From: Candidatus Poribacteria bacterium
GTDB taxonomy: Bacteria > Poribacteria > WGA-4E > WGA-3G
Length of the DNA: 64,000 nt
Direction of reading: 5' to 3'
NCBI GenBank assembly: GCA_022826805.1
Contig: JAJDUH010000047.1
Span: forward strand, 23,524 to 87,523
In this document: piece after piece, positions 37,197 to 46,470 of the stretch
Layout of the letters: the number at the start of each line of letters is the position of its first letter
How positions within the stretch are numbered: position 1 is the stretch's first letter
Made by a program: the position numbers and the translations under genes
Notes under the pieces: model-generated
Seen by the model: only the letters and a program-made list of their open reading frames with translations
Database searches by the model: none
Told to the model about the DNA's origin: nothing

Positions 37197-37544
37197 TTAA
37201 CTTCCACTTGATAGTTCCGCAATCGCATCGTTTTCGCTATCAAAATGTTCAAAAATACTAACAAGCCGGCTGCGAACAATCAAGTTTTTGATGTTTCTTC
37301 CGACATTGATGACCCCGATACGTCCTTTCTTACGCGTCGCAGTAACATGCGCACCCATGAGGGTTCCGAGACCGGAACTGTCCATCATATTAACGCGTTC
37401 AAAATTAATGAGGATGCGCGGTTCATCAGAGCCATCTATTTGCGAAACGATCGCCTCTCGCAATTCTGAGACTGCTGCTCCCATTATTTTTCCACTCGGT
37501 TCCAGGATCGCAACGCCATTTTGCTGACGAATCGTAGTTGCCAT
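37197..37544 (-). CDS. STAS-domain anti-sigma factor antagonist
   Basis: A 115-residue STAS protein with the loop RVNMMDSSGLGTLMGAH (Ser pair at about 56-57). GGAGAG lies before the start. It heads the minus-strand run of stress genes: STAS, STAS, universal stress protein, kinase, receiver, phosphatase. A strong promoter lies 60-90 bp upstream. As an RsbV-like protein it would release the target of an anti-sigma kinase when dephosphorylated by the RsbU-like phosphatase at the far end of the same run. Confidence 0.9.
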   Translation of the reverse strand: MATTIRQQNGVAILEPSGKIMGAAVSELREAIVSQIDGSDEPRILINFERVNMMDSSGLGTLMGAHVTATRKKGRIGVINVGRNIKNLIVRSRLVSIFEHFDSENDAIAELSSGS

Positions 37545-37603
37545 GATTCTCTCCTTCGCATTCGTTTGAAAACTGAAAATATTAACCCATTCTTTGTCAT
37601 TTA

Positions 37604-37632
37604 ATTCTACATTATTTGAAATTATTTGTCAA
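37604..37632 (-). promoter_or_regulatory. sigma-70 type promoter for the stress-regulation gene run
   Basis: Minus strand: perfect TTGACA (37632-37627), a 17-bp spacer, TAGAAT (37609-37604) with TG just before it. It drives the STAS gene at 37544 and possibly the genes beyond. The 385-bp gap up to radC also holds the divergent radC promoter and nothing else recognised. Confidence 0.7.
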
Positions 37633-37754
37633 CCTGCAATTTAGCCATCTTACCGTTTTAAACAGATCGCCCTAAAAACAGTTACCCCACTCTAACTTTA
37701 GAAACCCCGACAAGGAACACGGTTAGACTTTCTTAGTATCTCTTTTTATTTAAT

Positions 37755-37783
37755 TTGACTTCCAAATGGAAATAACGTATAGT
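37755..37783 (+). promoter_or_regulatory. sigma-70 type promoter for radC
   Basis: TTGACT at 37755-37760, a 17-bp spacer, TATAGT at 37778-37783. A second -10-like TATAAT at 37890-37895 lacks a good -35. Confidence 0.55.
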
Positions 37784-37929
37784 TTAAGCCATCTTGACGC
37801 ATAATATGAGGTTTTGTAGCGTAAACTTTTAGTTTGCGTCCTCACGAGCACAATCTAACAGATTCTGCTACAAAGGTGGCAACTTGCGGTATAATAACAG
37901 AGAATCTTCTGTTGGCAGAAAGGAAAGTA

Positions 37930-38676
37930 ATGTACAAACTGGATTCTATGCGAATCAAGGACCTACCTAAAGATGAACGTCCACGTGAGAGGCTTCGCGA
38001 ATACGGACCTGAAAGCCTAAGAGACTCTGACCTTCTGGCTATTATCCTTAAGGACGGCTTTAGAGGGACAACAGCTGTTCAACTCGGTGAGCAGGTCCTT
38101 ATGGCTTTTGAAGGCGATTTGAAACGGATGGCAGACAACAGTTCCAAGCAATTTGAAAAAATTAAAGGAATTGGCGAGGCAAAGGCGGCACAGATCGTTG
38201 CCGCTTTTGAACTCGGTAAGCGATTAGCACGATTTCACGCAGACCGCGATAAAATCACATCTCCAAGCGATGTCGCAGACCTGATGATGTCTAAGATGCG
38301 GTATCTACAGAAGGAAATCGTCTGCGTCCTCTGCCTCGATACCAAAGGTGGTGTAACAACCAAAGGTGTCGCTGGGAACCTCAGTGATGATTTCACTTGG
38401 GGAAAAAAGTTGTCAGAAACAACAGTCTTTGAAGGAACGCTCAACGCCAGTGTTTTCCACCCACGCGAAATTTTTCGATTCGCAATCGAAGAGTCGGCGA
38501 ACTCAATCGTTCTTGTCCACAACCACCCATCCGGGGATCCACAGCCGAGTCAAGAAGACATTCGTGCAACAAAACAGTTGATCGAGGCTGGAAACCACAT
38601 CGGAATTAGAGTGCTGGATCATATTGTTATCGGCGACGGTATCTTTGTCAGCCTAAAGGAGGAGGGTTTCATTTGA
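37930..38676 (+). CDS. radC: RadC-family JAB/MPN protein
   Basis: RadC homologue of 248 residues: an N-terminal helix-hairpin-helix-like part (about 20-95, with KIKGIGEAKAAQIVAAFELG) and a C-terminal JAB1/MPN+ metal-binding domain with HNHPSGDPQPSQED at about 198-211 (H-x-H and Asp ligands). The old link to DNA repair is not firm; the biochemical role in bacteria is unsettled. ATG 37930 is chosen because AAAGGAAA precedes it, while an upstream in-frame start (37834) has none and a composition unlike the family. It converges with rlmB 13 bp downstream. Confidence 0.93.
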   Translation: MYKLDSMRIKDLPKDERPRERLREYGPESLRDSDLLAIILKDGFRGTTAVQLGEQVLMAFEGDLKRMADNSSKQFEKIKGIGEAKAAQIVAAFELGKRLARFHADRDKITSPSDVADLMMSKMRYLQKEIVCVLCLDTKGGVTTKGVAGNLSDDFTWGKKLSETTVFEGTLNASVFHPREIFRFAIEESANSIVLVHNHPSGDPQPSQEDIRATKQLIEAGNHIGIRVLDHIVIGDGIFVSLKEEGFI

Positions 38677-38689
38677 GGAGAATACTAAC

Positions 38690-39430
38690 TCATTGCAAAG
38701 AACGCTGCCGGAGTACCTCGTACAAAAGAACACCCGCTGCAACTGAGACATTAAGAGATTCAATCCGTCCCAACATCGGTAAGTGCACGAGATAGTCACA
38801 CTTCTGTTTCACAAGTCTCCGAATGCCCGCACCTTCACCCCCCAAAACGAGGCATAATGGAACGCCAAAATCCGCATCGGTATACGAATAGGACGCATCT
38901 CCAGCGGAACCCACAACCCATATACCTGATTTTTTAAGGAGTTCTACGGTTTGCGCGACATTCGTCACTCTGACGATAGGTACATGTTCAGACGCACCAG
39001 CCGAGGCTTTGTGCACAGCCGGTGTGATACCGACAGCACGGTTCTTCGGAATAAGAACGGCATCAGCGTTAGCAGCATCAGCAGTTCGAAGAACCGCACC
39101 AAGGTTTCTTGGATCTTGAACACCATCTAACATCACTAACAACGCCTCACTCTCGTTGCCTTGTATCTTCGCCAGTATTGATGGTAGATCACTATAGTGG
39201 GTTAAATTGACGAGTGCGATAACGCCTTGATGCGGCACAGATGGTTCGAGTCTATCCAATTCACGTCGCGTGCAGCGTTTTACCGGGATGCCCGCATGTT
39301 GCGCCTTCGCGATGATATGGCGGATGCGAGAGTGGGTATTCCCTTCAGCAATCCAAATTTTTTCGACATAACGGACACGATGCTGTAGATATTCAATGAC
39401 TGGATTTCTGCCAACAATGTATTCGGACAT
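38690..39430 (-). CDS. rlmB: 23S rRNA (guanosine-2'-O)-methyltransferase, TrmH/SpoU family
   Basis: A 246-residue SpoU-family methyltransferase, RlmB type, with an N-terminal L30e-like substrate-binding domain (about 1-75) and a trefoil-knot SAM domain. The three family motifs are visible: DGVQDPRNLGAVLRTADA (motif 1, about 100-117), CLVLGGEGAGI (motif 2) and LPMLGRIESLNVSVAAGVLLYE (motif 3). RlmB methylates G2251 in the E. coli peptidyl-transferase loop, but TrmH relatives that modify tRNA are hard to exclude by sequence alone. Confidence 0.9.
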   Translation of the reverse strand: MSEYIVGRNPVIEYLQHRVRYVEKIWIAEGNTHSRIRHIIAKAQHAGIPVKRCTRRELDRLEPSVPHQGVIALVNLTHYSDLPSILAKIQGNESEALLVMLDGVQDPRNLGAVLRTADAANADAVLIPKNRAVGITPAVHKASAGASEHVPIVRVTNVAQTVELLKKSGIWVVGSAGDASYSYTDADFGVPLCLVLGGEGAGIRRLVKQKCDYLVHLPMLGRIESLNVSVAAGVLLYEVLRQRSLQ

Positions 39431-39468
39431 CCTGAAATATAGATGGATAGAATTTTATCCGTAATAGG

Positions 39469-39708
39469 TTAATCACCACGGACAAACTTGACATCCGGTC
39501 CGCGTGGTGTAATCTTGATATCCGGGTCCGCCTCTTGGCACTCGACACAGGTAATAGCACCAACATTCGCATTTCCCATGCGCGGCGCGAGTTTTCCTAA
39601 CTTAAACACGAATTTTAAAAGCTCGTCCGCCGGAATTTTCCCATTACACACATCGCACGAGATAGCCTTCCCTGACTTGACCGTCTCTAAAAGCTCCGAT
39701 GCTTTCAT
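39469..39708 (-). CDS. small CxxC zinc-ribbon protein
   Basis: A 79-residue cytoplasmic protein with two CxxC pairs: CDVC at about 18-21 and CVEC at about 54-57, likely holding one zinc. The segment between them is a helix plus strand, and the end is basic and acidic mixed. AAGGGG precedes the start. Its function is unknown to me. It lies between rlmB and iolD on the same strand, with 32 bp to iolD's end, and may be cotranscribed. Confidence 0.6.
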   Translation of the reverse strand: MKASELLETVKSGKAISCDVCNGKIPADELLKFVFKLGKLAPRMGNANVGAITCVECQEADPDIKITPRGPDVKFVRGD

Positions 39709-39740
39709 AGTTTCCCCTTCATAGAGAGTTATCCAATCAC

Positions 39741-41606
39741 CTATAGGAAATAACGCTCTTTCTGTTTATCGGACTCGTATTCCTCATACGCCTCTTGCGC
39801 CGTGTCGACTTCGGAGACTTGTGCGATAGGTACATCCCACCAAGATTCATATCGCGGGACACCCTCATAGTAGTCTACATCAATCTTCACAACGGTTGTG
39901 TGTTCTGCTTCGCGTGCTTCATGCAGCGCCGCTTTTAAACTCTGCAGGGTCGTCGCTTCGATTACCTTTGCACCGAGGCTCGCAGCATTCGCTGCAAGAT
40001 CTACCGGTAAAAAGTCCCCAGCAAGTTGACTTGTTTCCTCATCGCGGTACCGGAAACGGGTCGCAAAGCCCTGCACACCTGTTGCGCGAGACAATCCACC
40101 GATACTACTATGCCCTTCATTGTTCACAAGAACAATAATGAGTTTATATCCCTCTTGAATTGACGTAATAATTTCTTGTGCTAACATTAGGTACGAGCCA
40201 TCACCCACCATGACATAGACATCGCGACTGGGGGCTGCCATTTTGATGCCCAACCCACCAGCGATTTCATATCCCATACACGAGTAACCGTATTCCAAGT
40301 GGTACTGTTTAGGATTACGGGTCCGCCACAATTTATGTAGATCGCCTGGTAGGCTGCCCGCTGCACAAACCATAACATCCTCAGGACGCGAAAATTCGTT
40401 GACGACTCCAATTACCTCACTCTGACTCGGTAAAGGACTATGTTCGAGATGATAAAGTCGATCGACCTCCGCCTCCCATTCGTCCCGATATTTCTCAATT
40501 TGTGCGACGTAAGCTGCATCAACGCGGTAGTTTCCAACAGCGGTCGCCAGTTCCTCAAGTGTGACACGCGCGTCCGCAACGAGCGGTAAAGCAGCATGCT
40601 TATAAGCATCAAATTCAGCAACATTCATATTAATAAAACGGACATCAGGATTCTGGAAAGCAGTTTTTGAAGCAGTCGTGAAATCGCTCAAGCGCGTGCC
40701 AATAGCGATCACCAAGTCCGCCTCCCGCGCAGTGATATTCGCGCCGGGTGTACCGGTCGCCCCTATTGCACCGAGATTCTGCGGGTGATTATACGACAGC
40801 GAGCCTTTTCCGGCGAAAGTTTCACCGACCGGAATACCCGTCTGCTCCACAAATTGGGCGAGTTGTTCTGTCGCTTCACCATAGATAACACCACCACCAG
40901 CAATAATCATGGGACGTTCGCTCTCACGAATCCATGCTACTGCCCGGTTGAACAGACTCACATCCGCACGAGGACGAGGTATAGTATAAACACGCTTTTC
41001 AAAGAGTTGCACAGGATAATCGTACGCCTCAGCTTGAACGTCTTGCGGAAGGGCCAAGGTAACAGTACCCGTATCTGCCTGAGATGTTAGCACCCGCATC
41101 GCCTCTGGTAACGCCGTGATAATCTGTTCTGGGCGATTAATCCGATCCCAGTAACGTGAAACAGGCTTGAAGCAATCGTTCACCGAATAATCTTGTGAAC
41201 TCGATGACTCCAACTGTTGTAAAACGGGCGCGACCAAACGGGTGGAAAAGATGTCACCCGGTAACAAGAGCACGGGTATTCGGTTAATTGTTGCACCCGC
41301 GGCACCGGTGAGCATGTTCGTTGCCCCCGGTCCAATGGAACTTGTGCAAGCAAAAGTTCGGAGGCGATTGCTCATCTTGGCAAATGCAGCAGCGGTATGC
41401 ACCATCGATTGTTCATTTCGGGTTTGATAGAACCGAAATGAATCAGAATACTGGTGCAGTGCTTGCCCAATACCAGCAACGTTTCCGTGACCGAAAATGC
41501 CAAACATACCAGCAAAAAACTGATTTTCGTTCCCATCCCGCTCAACATATTGTTGTTGAAGAAATTGAATGATGGCTTGTCCCATCGTAAGTTTTCGTAT
41601 TTTCAT
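39741..41606 (-). CDS. iolD: IolD-like thiamine-diphosphate enzyme (trihydroxycyclohexane-dione hydrolase)
   Basis: A 621-residue ThDP enzyme matching 3D-(3,5/4)-trihydroxycyclohexane-1,2-dione acylhydrolase, the ring-opening step of myo-inositol catabolism. It has the three-domain acetolactate-synthase fold: an N-terminal PYR domain with the FGIFGHGNVAGIGQAL block, a central domain, and a C-terminal PP domain with the Mg/ThDP motif GDGSYLMLAQEI...NNEGHSSIGG (about 480-515). GHGN near the start is typical for IolD rather than for acetolactate synthase. It is followed in the operon order by iolC and an aldolase upstream on the minus strand, supporting the assignment. iolB, iolE and iolG are not seen here. 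Confidence 0.9.
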   Translation of the reverse strand: MKIRKLTMGQAIIQFLQQQYVERDGNENQFFAGMFGIFGHGNVAGIGQALHQYSDSFRFYQTRNEQSMVHTAAAFAKMSNRLRTFACTSSIGPGATNMLTGAAGATINRIPVLLLPGDIFSTRLVAPVLQQLESSSSQDYSVNDCFKPVSRYWDRINRPEQIITALPEAMRVLTSQADTGTVTLALPQDVQAEAYDYPVQLFEKRVYTIPRPRADVSLFNRAVAWIRESERPMIIAGGGVIYGEATEQLAQFVEQTGIPVGETFAGKGSLSYNHPQNLGAIGATGTPGANITAREADLVIAIGTRLSDFTTASKTAFQNPDVRFINMNVAEFDAYKHAALPLVADARVTLEELATAVGNYRVDAAYVAQIEKYRDEWEAEVDRLYHLEHSPLPSQSEVIGVVNEFSRPEDVMVCAAGSLPGDLHKLWRTRNPKQYHLEYGYSCMGYEIAGGLGIKMAAPSRDVYVMVGDGSYLMLAQEIITSIQEGYKLIIVLVNNEGHSSIGGLSRATGVQGFATRFRYRDEETSQLAGDFLPVDLAANAASLGAKVIEATTLQSLKAALHEAREAEHTTVVKIDVDYYEGVPRYESWWDVPIAQVSEVDTAQEAYEEYESDKQKERYFL

Positions 41607-41717
41607 GAAGTGTGCTGTGCGTTTTCCCCACGGGAAACTGCTGCTCCTTTAATAAAATAGTGTGGTGTATAGAAACTGATGCACGGAAACATTGTCTTAC
41701 AAAACCGGAAATTGTAT

Positions 41718-42725
41718 CTACCATCCGCCACGCTCCGCGACAAACGCATCAACTTCAGGCATCGTTGGCATAAAATTCGCGCAACCGTGTCGTGTTACGA
41801 CAATTGCGCCGGTGGCATTGCCAAGACGTGCAGCCTTCTTCCAACCCCAACCACTGAGGTTGCCGTAGACAAAACCACTTGCGAACGCATCTCCAGCACC
41901 GAGAGTATTGTAAACCTCAACCGGAAACGGTGCCGCGTGAATGACCTCACCATTGGTCAGATAAACATCTGCCCCTTCAATACCACGCTTCACTATCAGT
42001 GCATCTGGACCGGCACCTAAGAGGGTTTCAATGGCTACCGCCATATCTCCTTCAATCGTAGGGTTTGAGATTTGGGAGTGTTCAATTGTGAGTTGCGAAA
42101 GACTTGTAAGCGTAGCCGCTTTGATTTCTTCTTCCGTACCGATAGCGATGTCAATATAACGTAACGCAGATCGAACAACGACCCCAAATGCCCTTGGGTC
42201 GTGCCACTGATCTGCTCGGAAATCGAGGTCCAAAAAGACCTGCTTACCCATTGCTTGTGCCTGTTCGGCGGCATAGAGCGTCGCGCTACGACTCGGTTCC
42301 TTGCTCAAACCAGTGCCGGATATTAGCACTGCTCGGCTCTCAGCAATCGGTGCAGCGAGAACATCATCAATCGTTAGTTCAATATCCGCGCAGTTATCAC
42401 GGTAAAAGATTAATGGGAATCGGTCTGGTGGCTCAATGCCAAGAACAACAGCACTTGTCCGGTGTCCAGGTTTGCACGGGATAAACTGCGTTTCAATACC
42501 TTCGTCCTTCAAAAACTTGAGTAGAAATTCGCCAACTGGGTCTTCCCCGATAGCGGTAAGCAGCGCAGCCTGAAGCCCAAGTCTTTGAACACCAACGCTA
42601 ATATTCGTCGGACATCCTCCAACGAAGGCACCAAAACTCTTAATATCTGTGAACGGGGCTCCGATATCATTGGCATAGAGATCTATAGAACTCCGCCCGA
42701 TTGAGAGAATATCGTAAATTTTCAT
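41718..42725 (-). CDS. iolC: 5-dehydro-2-deoxygluconokinase (IolC-like PfkB kinase)
   Basis: A PfkB-family kinase of 335 residues. It matches IolC in SIGRSSIDLYANDIG near the start, FGAFVGGCPTNISVGVQRLG, and the ATP/base signature NTLGAGDAFASGF (Asp at about 286). IolC phosphorylates 2-deoxy-5-keto-gluconate after IolD. ATG 42725 is used; an in-frame TTG at 42752 would overlap the upstream aldolase stop by 4 bp and has GGTAGG before it, so that start is also possible. It lies upstream of iolD on the minus strand with a 111-bp gap. Confidence 0.88.
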   Translation of the reverse strand: MKIYDILSIGRSSIDLYANDIGAPFTDIKSFGAFVGGCPTNISVGVQRLGLQAALLTAIGEDPVGEFLLKFLKDEGIETQFIPCKPGHRTSAVVLGIEPPDRFPLIFYRDNCADIELTIDDVLAAPIAESRAVLISGTGLSKEPSRSATLYAAEQAQAMGKQVFLDLDFRADQWHDPRAFGVVVRSALRYIDIAIGTEEEIKAATLTSLSQLTIEHSQISNPTIEGDMAVAIETLLGAGPDALIVKRGIEGADVYLTNGEVIHAAPFPVEVYNTLGAGDAFASGFVYGNLSGWGWKKAARLGNATGAIVVTRHGCANFMPTMPEVDAFVAERGGW

Positions 42726-42748
42726 CTTTTTCGCGGCAAAATTCGCGT

Positions 42749-43522
42749 TCAAGAACCTACCACATTTCTAAACTTCTGGCTTTCCTCGGCAAATTTACGA
42801 GTCAATAGAAAAGCATCATTTCCGCACGCTATCAATTGAACACCGAGTTTCAACCACTGTTCACCACCCTTAAAGTCGTTAACATAACAGCCCAAGGGAA
42901 CATTATGCATTTGCGCGAGCGCAATGATCCTCTTTATTGCATCTAAAAGTAACGGATGATCGAACTCACCGGAAATTCCCATAGAGGTGGACAAATCATA
43001 CGGACCAATGAATACAACATCTAACCCACCTGTTGCGAGAATATCCTCCAGATTTTCGACAGCTTTGACGGTTTCGATCTGCCCTATGCTAAGGATCTCC
43101 TCATTTGCTTGACGGATATATTCCCGAGTGTCAAGCTTCGTAAAGTCTCCATAGTCAGTATGTCCGATGCCGAATGCAACGCCTCGGTCGCCTTCAGGTG
43201 CGTACTTTGTCCACTCTCGAATTTTTTCGAGATCATCACAGGACTCAACCCGCGGAATCATGACCCCCGTTGCCCCTGCATCAAGAATTCTCGAAACAAA
43301 ATGACGTTCAAGCACCGGCACACGAACAATACACGGTAAATTTGCCCCACGAGCATCTCGGATTATCCGTCCCATGGTTTCTATGGAAAATGAACTATGT
43401 TCCAGATCAGCGATAATAAAATCTGCACCAGCACTTGCCAGAAGCGTTGCTATCGCGGAACCCCCGAATTCAAGGACAAACGTTCCGATGAGAACCTCTC
43501 CACGTTTTAAAGATGCTTTCAC
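42749..43522 (-). CDS. HpcH/HpaI-family aldolase (2-dehydro-3-deoxy-sugar acid type)
   Basis: A 257-residue class II pyruvate-type aldolase of the HpcH/HpaI/GarL family. The metal- and substrate-binding blocks are visible: ADFIIADLEHSSFS (about 35-48), IVRVPVLE, GVMIPRVES, and DVVFIGPYDLSTSMGI. It starts at GTG 43522 with a strong GAGGAGC upstream. In classic inositol degradation the next step after IolC uses the unrelated aldolase IolJ, so this enzyme may replace it or serve a parallel sugar-acid route, for example 2-keto-3-deoxy-glucarate or -rhamnonate cleavage. Operon position with iolC supports a joint pathway. Confidence 0.85.
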   Translation of the reverse strand: MKASLKRGEVLIGTFVLEFGGSAIATLLASAGADFIIADLEHSSFSIETMGRIIRDARGANLPCIVRVPVLERHFVSRILDAGATGVMIPRVESCDDLEKIREWTKYAPEGDRGVAFGIGHTDYGDFTKLDTREYIRQANEEILSIGQIETVKAVENLEDILATGGLDVVFIGPYDLSTSMGISGEFDHPLLLDAIKRIIALAQMHNVPLGCYVNDFKGGEQWLKLGVQLIACGNDAFLLTRKFAEESQKFRNVVGS

Positions 43523-43533
43523 GTACTGCTCCT

Positions 43534-45471
43534 CTAATTTTGAACCGGGATTTCCGAGATAAGTTTTTGTGCTTCGCTCACCACCTTCGTCGGTGCCGAC
43601 ATTTTTTCACCAATCACCAAGATTAACATGTAATAGTCGTAAGCAGTTTGTAATTCACGATTGAGGTGTGCACTTTCAGCTGCATTGAAATAGCAGATCG
43701 TCGCCATTCTGTGGCACTCTTCGACAAGGGCTGGGAGATTCGCGTAGCTATAATTGTAGGCAGCAAGAATATAAGATTTGCCAGCTTCTTCCCATGAGCG
43801 CTGAAGTTCAAATTGACGTCCAAGACGGGTGTAGTAAATCCCACCGTTTTTAGCGTTTTTCCTGGCGAGCCGGTACTTTTCCGCGACGGTGTAAGCGAAT
43901 CTTGCACGCGTATAACAGTTGGCAATAAGTTCCAAACGTTCTTCTTTGACAAAGTTGCGCGCCTGCTTCTGGTAGAATTTCCCCAGTTTCTTATAGAGTG
44001 TGTGGCACTGCCGCATTCGTCCTTGTTGCTGATAAATTTGGATTTTTTGGAAAATATGAAACGCTTCTTCCTCGTGTGGATATTGGATATCAATATGAAC
44101 CTGATCCAGCAAAAACTCCGAGGATGCCTCCTCAATTATCATTCGATAACTGCCTGATGCTTTAACCTGGGGTTGGATCGGAACTATCTCGGTTTCTTGT
44201 TTTTCACTGACAAGTTCTTGATGCTCAAGCCACGTACGAAGAACAGCACCTTCATTGTCAGGTAACTTCTGAATGAGCACCACAACTTCTTCAACTGTGG
44301 GACTCGCTGCCAGCGGCGGGGTCGCAGTATTGAGCTGCCGGAAGAGGTTATCAACAGCTTTCGCCAATCCTTGATCATCTACATAAAGACGCGTCGCCTT
44401 GTGGATCTCTTGAAGGACACCTGAGTAGTTTTCACTCTCAATGTAACGTGTAGCGAGCGTATAATGGCTGTGGACTTGGGTAATCAACTTCTCACGTTTA
44501 CCGTTTTCTTCTTTCTGTCGCCGCTGAAAAAAGAGATTTTGATTCATCCGTTCCGCGGCTTCGAGTGGTAAACGGAAGGTTTTTCGGTATCGTTCAAGCG
44601 CCTCTGCTAATCTTGGGTTGCTGGAATTAACGCTGGCATCAATAAGCTGCGAAGCCTGTTTGACGTACTCATCTCGGCGGATACGATCTAACTCTTCATA
44701 CATTTCGGTCGCGTTTTGATGGCGTTCAGACAATTGTCGATGGAGCGCTTTTTCTAAGAAGTTGCGGAGCACTTCTGGACATCTGTCAATCTCTTCTATC
44801 TCTCCGGCAGCTTTCTTTTTATCAATTTCCCTGTTTTCGCCTGAAAATGGAAAGCGTCCGGTCACAGCTTGATACAAAATGAGCGCTGTGGAATAGAGGT
44901 CGGCGCGATAATCATAAGCCCCATAATGTTGTTCAGGTGCCATATAGCGTCGAGTACCCGCCATAGTTTCAGCAAATTCAGTGGTTTCGCCAAAGATTCG
45001 AGCAATACTGAAATCAGCAACTTTTGCTTTCTTGTCAGTCGTGAGTAAGATATTTTGTGGTTTGATGTCGCGATGCATAATCTTGTGAGCATGTGCTTCT
45101 TTCAGCCCGCGGCAAATGTCCAAACCAATATTAATTGTATCTGTCAGCGGAAGGGGGCCTTCCTGCATCAGTTCATGAAGGCTTTTCCCTTCAACATACT
45201 CCATCACGATCCATGCAACGTAGTCATCCGTACCCGGCTCAACTGTATGAATAGAAACGATATTTTGATGTCCCCAAATTTTCGACATCGCCTGAAATTC
45301 ATTCAGTAAAAACTTCATCCTACTTGCCGGATAGGCTGTTTTTGCTAAGGCTTTGATTGCAACTTCACGGTTTGTCATCTCTTCGCGGGCGCGAAAAACC
45401 GACGAGAATCCTCCTGAATTCAGAAACTCCAGCAATCTATATTTACCTAAGATCAATTGGTCTATTTGCAT
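43534..45471 (-). CDS. Ser/Thr protein kinase with C-terminal helical (TPR-like) region
   Basis: A Hanks-type kinase of 645 residues. The kinase domain covers about 8-275: Gly loop LNSGGFSSVF (17-26), catalytic Lys40 in VAIK, HRD at 133-135 (MHRDIKPQN), and APE at 178-180. The metal-binding motif is DFS (153-155) rather than DFG, a variant that still keeps the Asp. The rest is alpha-helical, with repeats reminiscent of TPR/SEL1 (for example QEIHKATRLYVDDQG, and the terminal YYMLILVIGEK). No transmembrane helix is seen, so it is cytoplasmic. Its location inside a sugar-catabolic group suggests a regulatory link, which is inference. Confidence 0.85.
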   Translation of the reverse strand: MQIDQLILGKYRLLEFLNSGGFSSVFRAREEMTNREVAIKALAKTAYPASRMKFLLNEFQAMSKIWGHQNIVSIHTVEPGTDDYVAWIVMEYVEGKSLHELMQEGPLPLTDTINIGLDICRGLKEAHAHKIMHRDIKPQNILLTTDKKAKVADFSIARIFGETTEFAETMAGTRRYMAPEQHYGAYDYRADLYSTALILYQAVTGRFPFSGENREIDKKKAAGEIEEIDRCPEVLRNFLEKALHRQLSERHQNATEMYEELDRIRRDEYVKQASQLIDASVNSSNPRLAEALERYRKTFRLPLEAAERMNQNLFFQRRQKEENGKREKLITQVHSHYTLATRYIESENYSGVLQEIHKATRLYVDDQGLAKAVDNLFRQLNTATPPLAASPTVEEVVVLIQKLPDNEGAVLRTWLEHQELVSEKQETEIVPIQPQVKASGSYRMIIEEASSEFLLDQVHIDIQYPHEEEAFHIFQKIQIYQQQGRMRQCHTLYKKLGKFYQKQARNFVKEERLELIANCYTRARFAYTVAEKYRLARKNAKNGGIYYTRLGRQFELQRSWEEAGKSYILAAYNYSYANLPALVEECHRMATICYFNAAESAHLNRELQTAYDYYMLILVIGEKMSAPTKVVSEAQKLISEIPVQN

Positions 45472-45555
45472 AACAGCATCTTAAAGAGGACAAGATACAA
45501 CTTATAATAATAAAATTAACAGAATTAACATTAATTGTCAACGAAAAAATGACTT

Positions 45556-46224
45556 TTAACTCGATTTAAGCCCACTAATACCTGAACGGGCGCGTTGCAC
45601 CTCGGCACTCAGCTTTTTGGCTCTCTCAGTGAGCGAGCCAAATTGTCCCGATTCAATCAGTTGATTATTAACCAGTGAGCTTCCAACTCCCAAGGCAGTA
45701 GCACCAGCAGCGATAAATTCCGCAGCATTTTCAGCGTTGATACCCCCCGTTGGAACAAGAGGAATATGCGGTAGTGGTGCTTTCACATCTTTTATATACG
45801 AGGCACCGACCCCGCTTGATGGAAATACCTTGACATAATCCGCACCCGCCTCCCACGCAGCTAAAATCTCTGTTGGTGTAAACGCCCCTGGAATCACAAC
45901 CTTACTGTAGCGGTTACAGATCTCAATCACATCTGCCTTTGTAACTGGACTAACAATGAACTCTGCGCCTGCCAGCATAACGGCGCGTGCCGTTTCCGCA
46001 TCCAACACCGACCCAGCACCAACAAGAACAGAATCGCCATACGCCGATGACACATCGCTAATTACCTGCAACGCATTCGGCGTTGTCATCGTCACTTCAA
46101 TTACGCTAACCCCACCCTCGTGGATTGCCGCGGCAGCATCAATCAATTCATTCGCACTATTAGCCCGAATTATAGCGACGATACCACACGCCTCGATCCG
46201 TCGCATCTGTTCTAACTTTGTCAT
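45556..46224 (-). CDS. eda: KDPG/KHG aldolase
   Basis: 2-keto-3-deoxy-6-phosphogluconate/4-hydroxy-2-oxoglutarate aldolase, 222 residues, class I (Schiff base). Blocks seen: GIVAIIRANSANE (about 14-26), GVSVIEVTMTTPNA, VGAGSVLDAETA, VIPGAFTPTEI, the Schiff-base Lys in ADYVKVFPSSGVG, and VPTGGIN. The start at 46224 is favoured by GAGGGTG; an in-frame upstream start (46260) has none. It yields pyruvate and glyceraldehyde-3-phosphate in an Entner-Doudoroff-like route, consistent with the sugar-acid genes beside it. Confidence 0.92.
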   Translation of the reverse strand: MTKLEQMRRIEACGIVAIIRANSANELIDAAAAIHEGGVSVIEVTMTTPNALQVISDVSSAYGDSVLVGAGSVLDAETARAVMLAGAEFIVSPVTKADVIEICNRYSKVVIPGAFTPTEILAAWEAGADYVKVFPSSGVGASYIKDVKAPLPHIPLVPTGGINAENAAEFIAAGATALGVGSSLVNNQLIESGQFGSLTERAKKLSAEVQRARSGISGLKSS

Positions 46225-46336
46225 GAACACCCTCAAAATCAGTGCCATTAAAGCCTTCACTCAGGGGTTCAAGTTCACAGATACAGCGCAAAATATGAAC
46301 ACCTAAGCAACGCCGAAAAAATGGCGAATATTTTTA

Positions 46337-46364
46337 TTGCGATTTTTTGTCAATATGTTATGAT
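46337..46364 (+). promoter_or_regulatory. extended -10 promoter for the CBS/CorC pair
   Basis: TTGCGA at 46337-46342, a 16-bp spacer, TATGAT at 46359-46364 with TG at 46356-46357. Leader about 100 nt. Confidence 0.5.
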
Positions 46365-46470
46365 TAAGCAAATCAAATAGACAATCCAGTTTGCTGATTA
46401 CTACCAATTCAGTATAACTTAGAGCAAATTTTGGCTCACCAACTGCCCGAAATATTGCCTTGTAAAAAGA

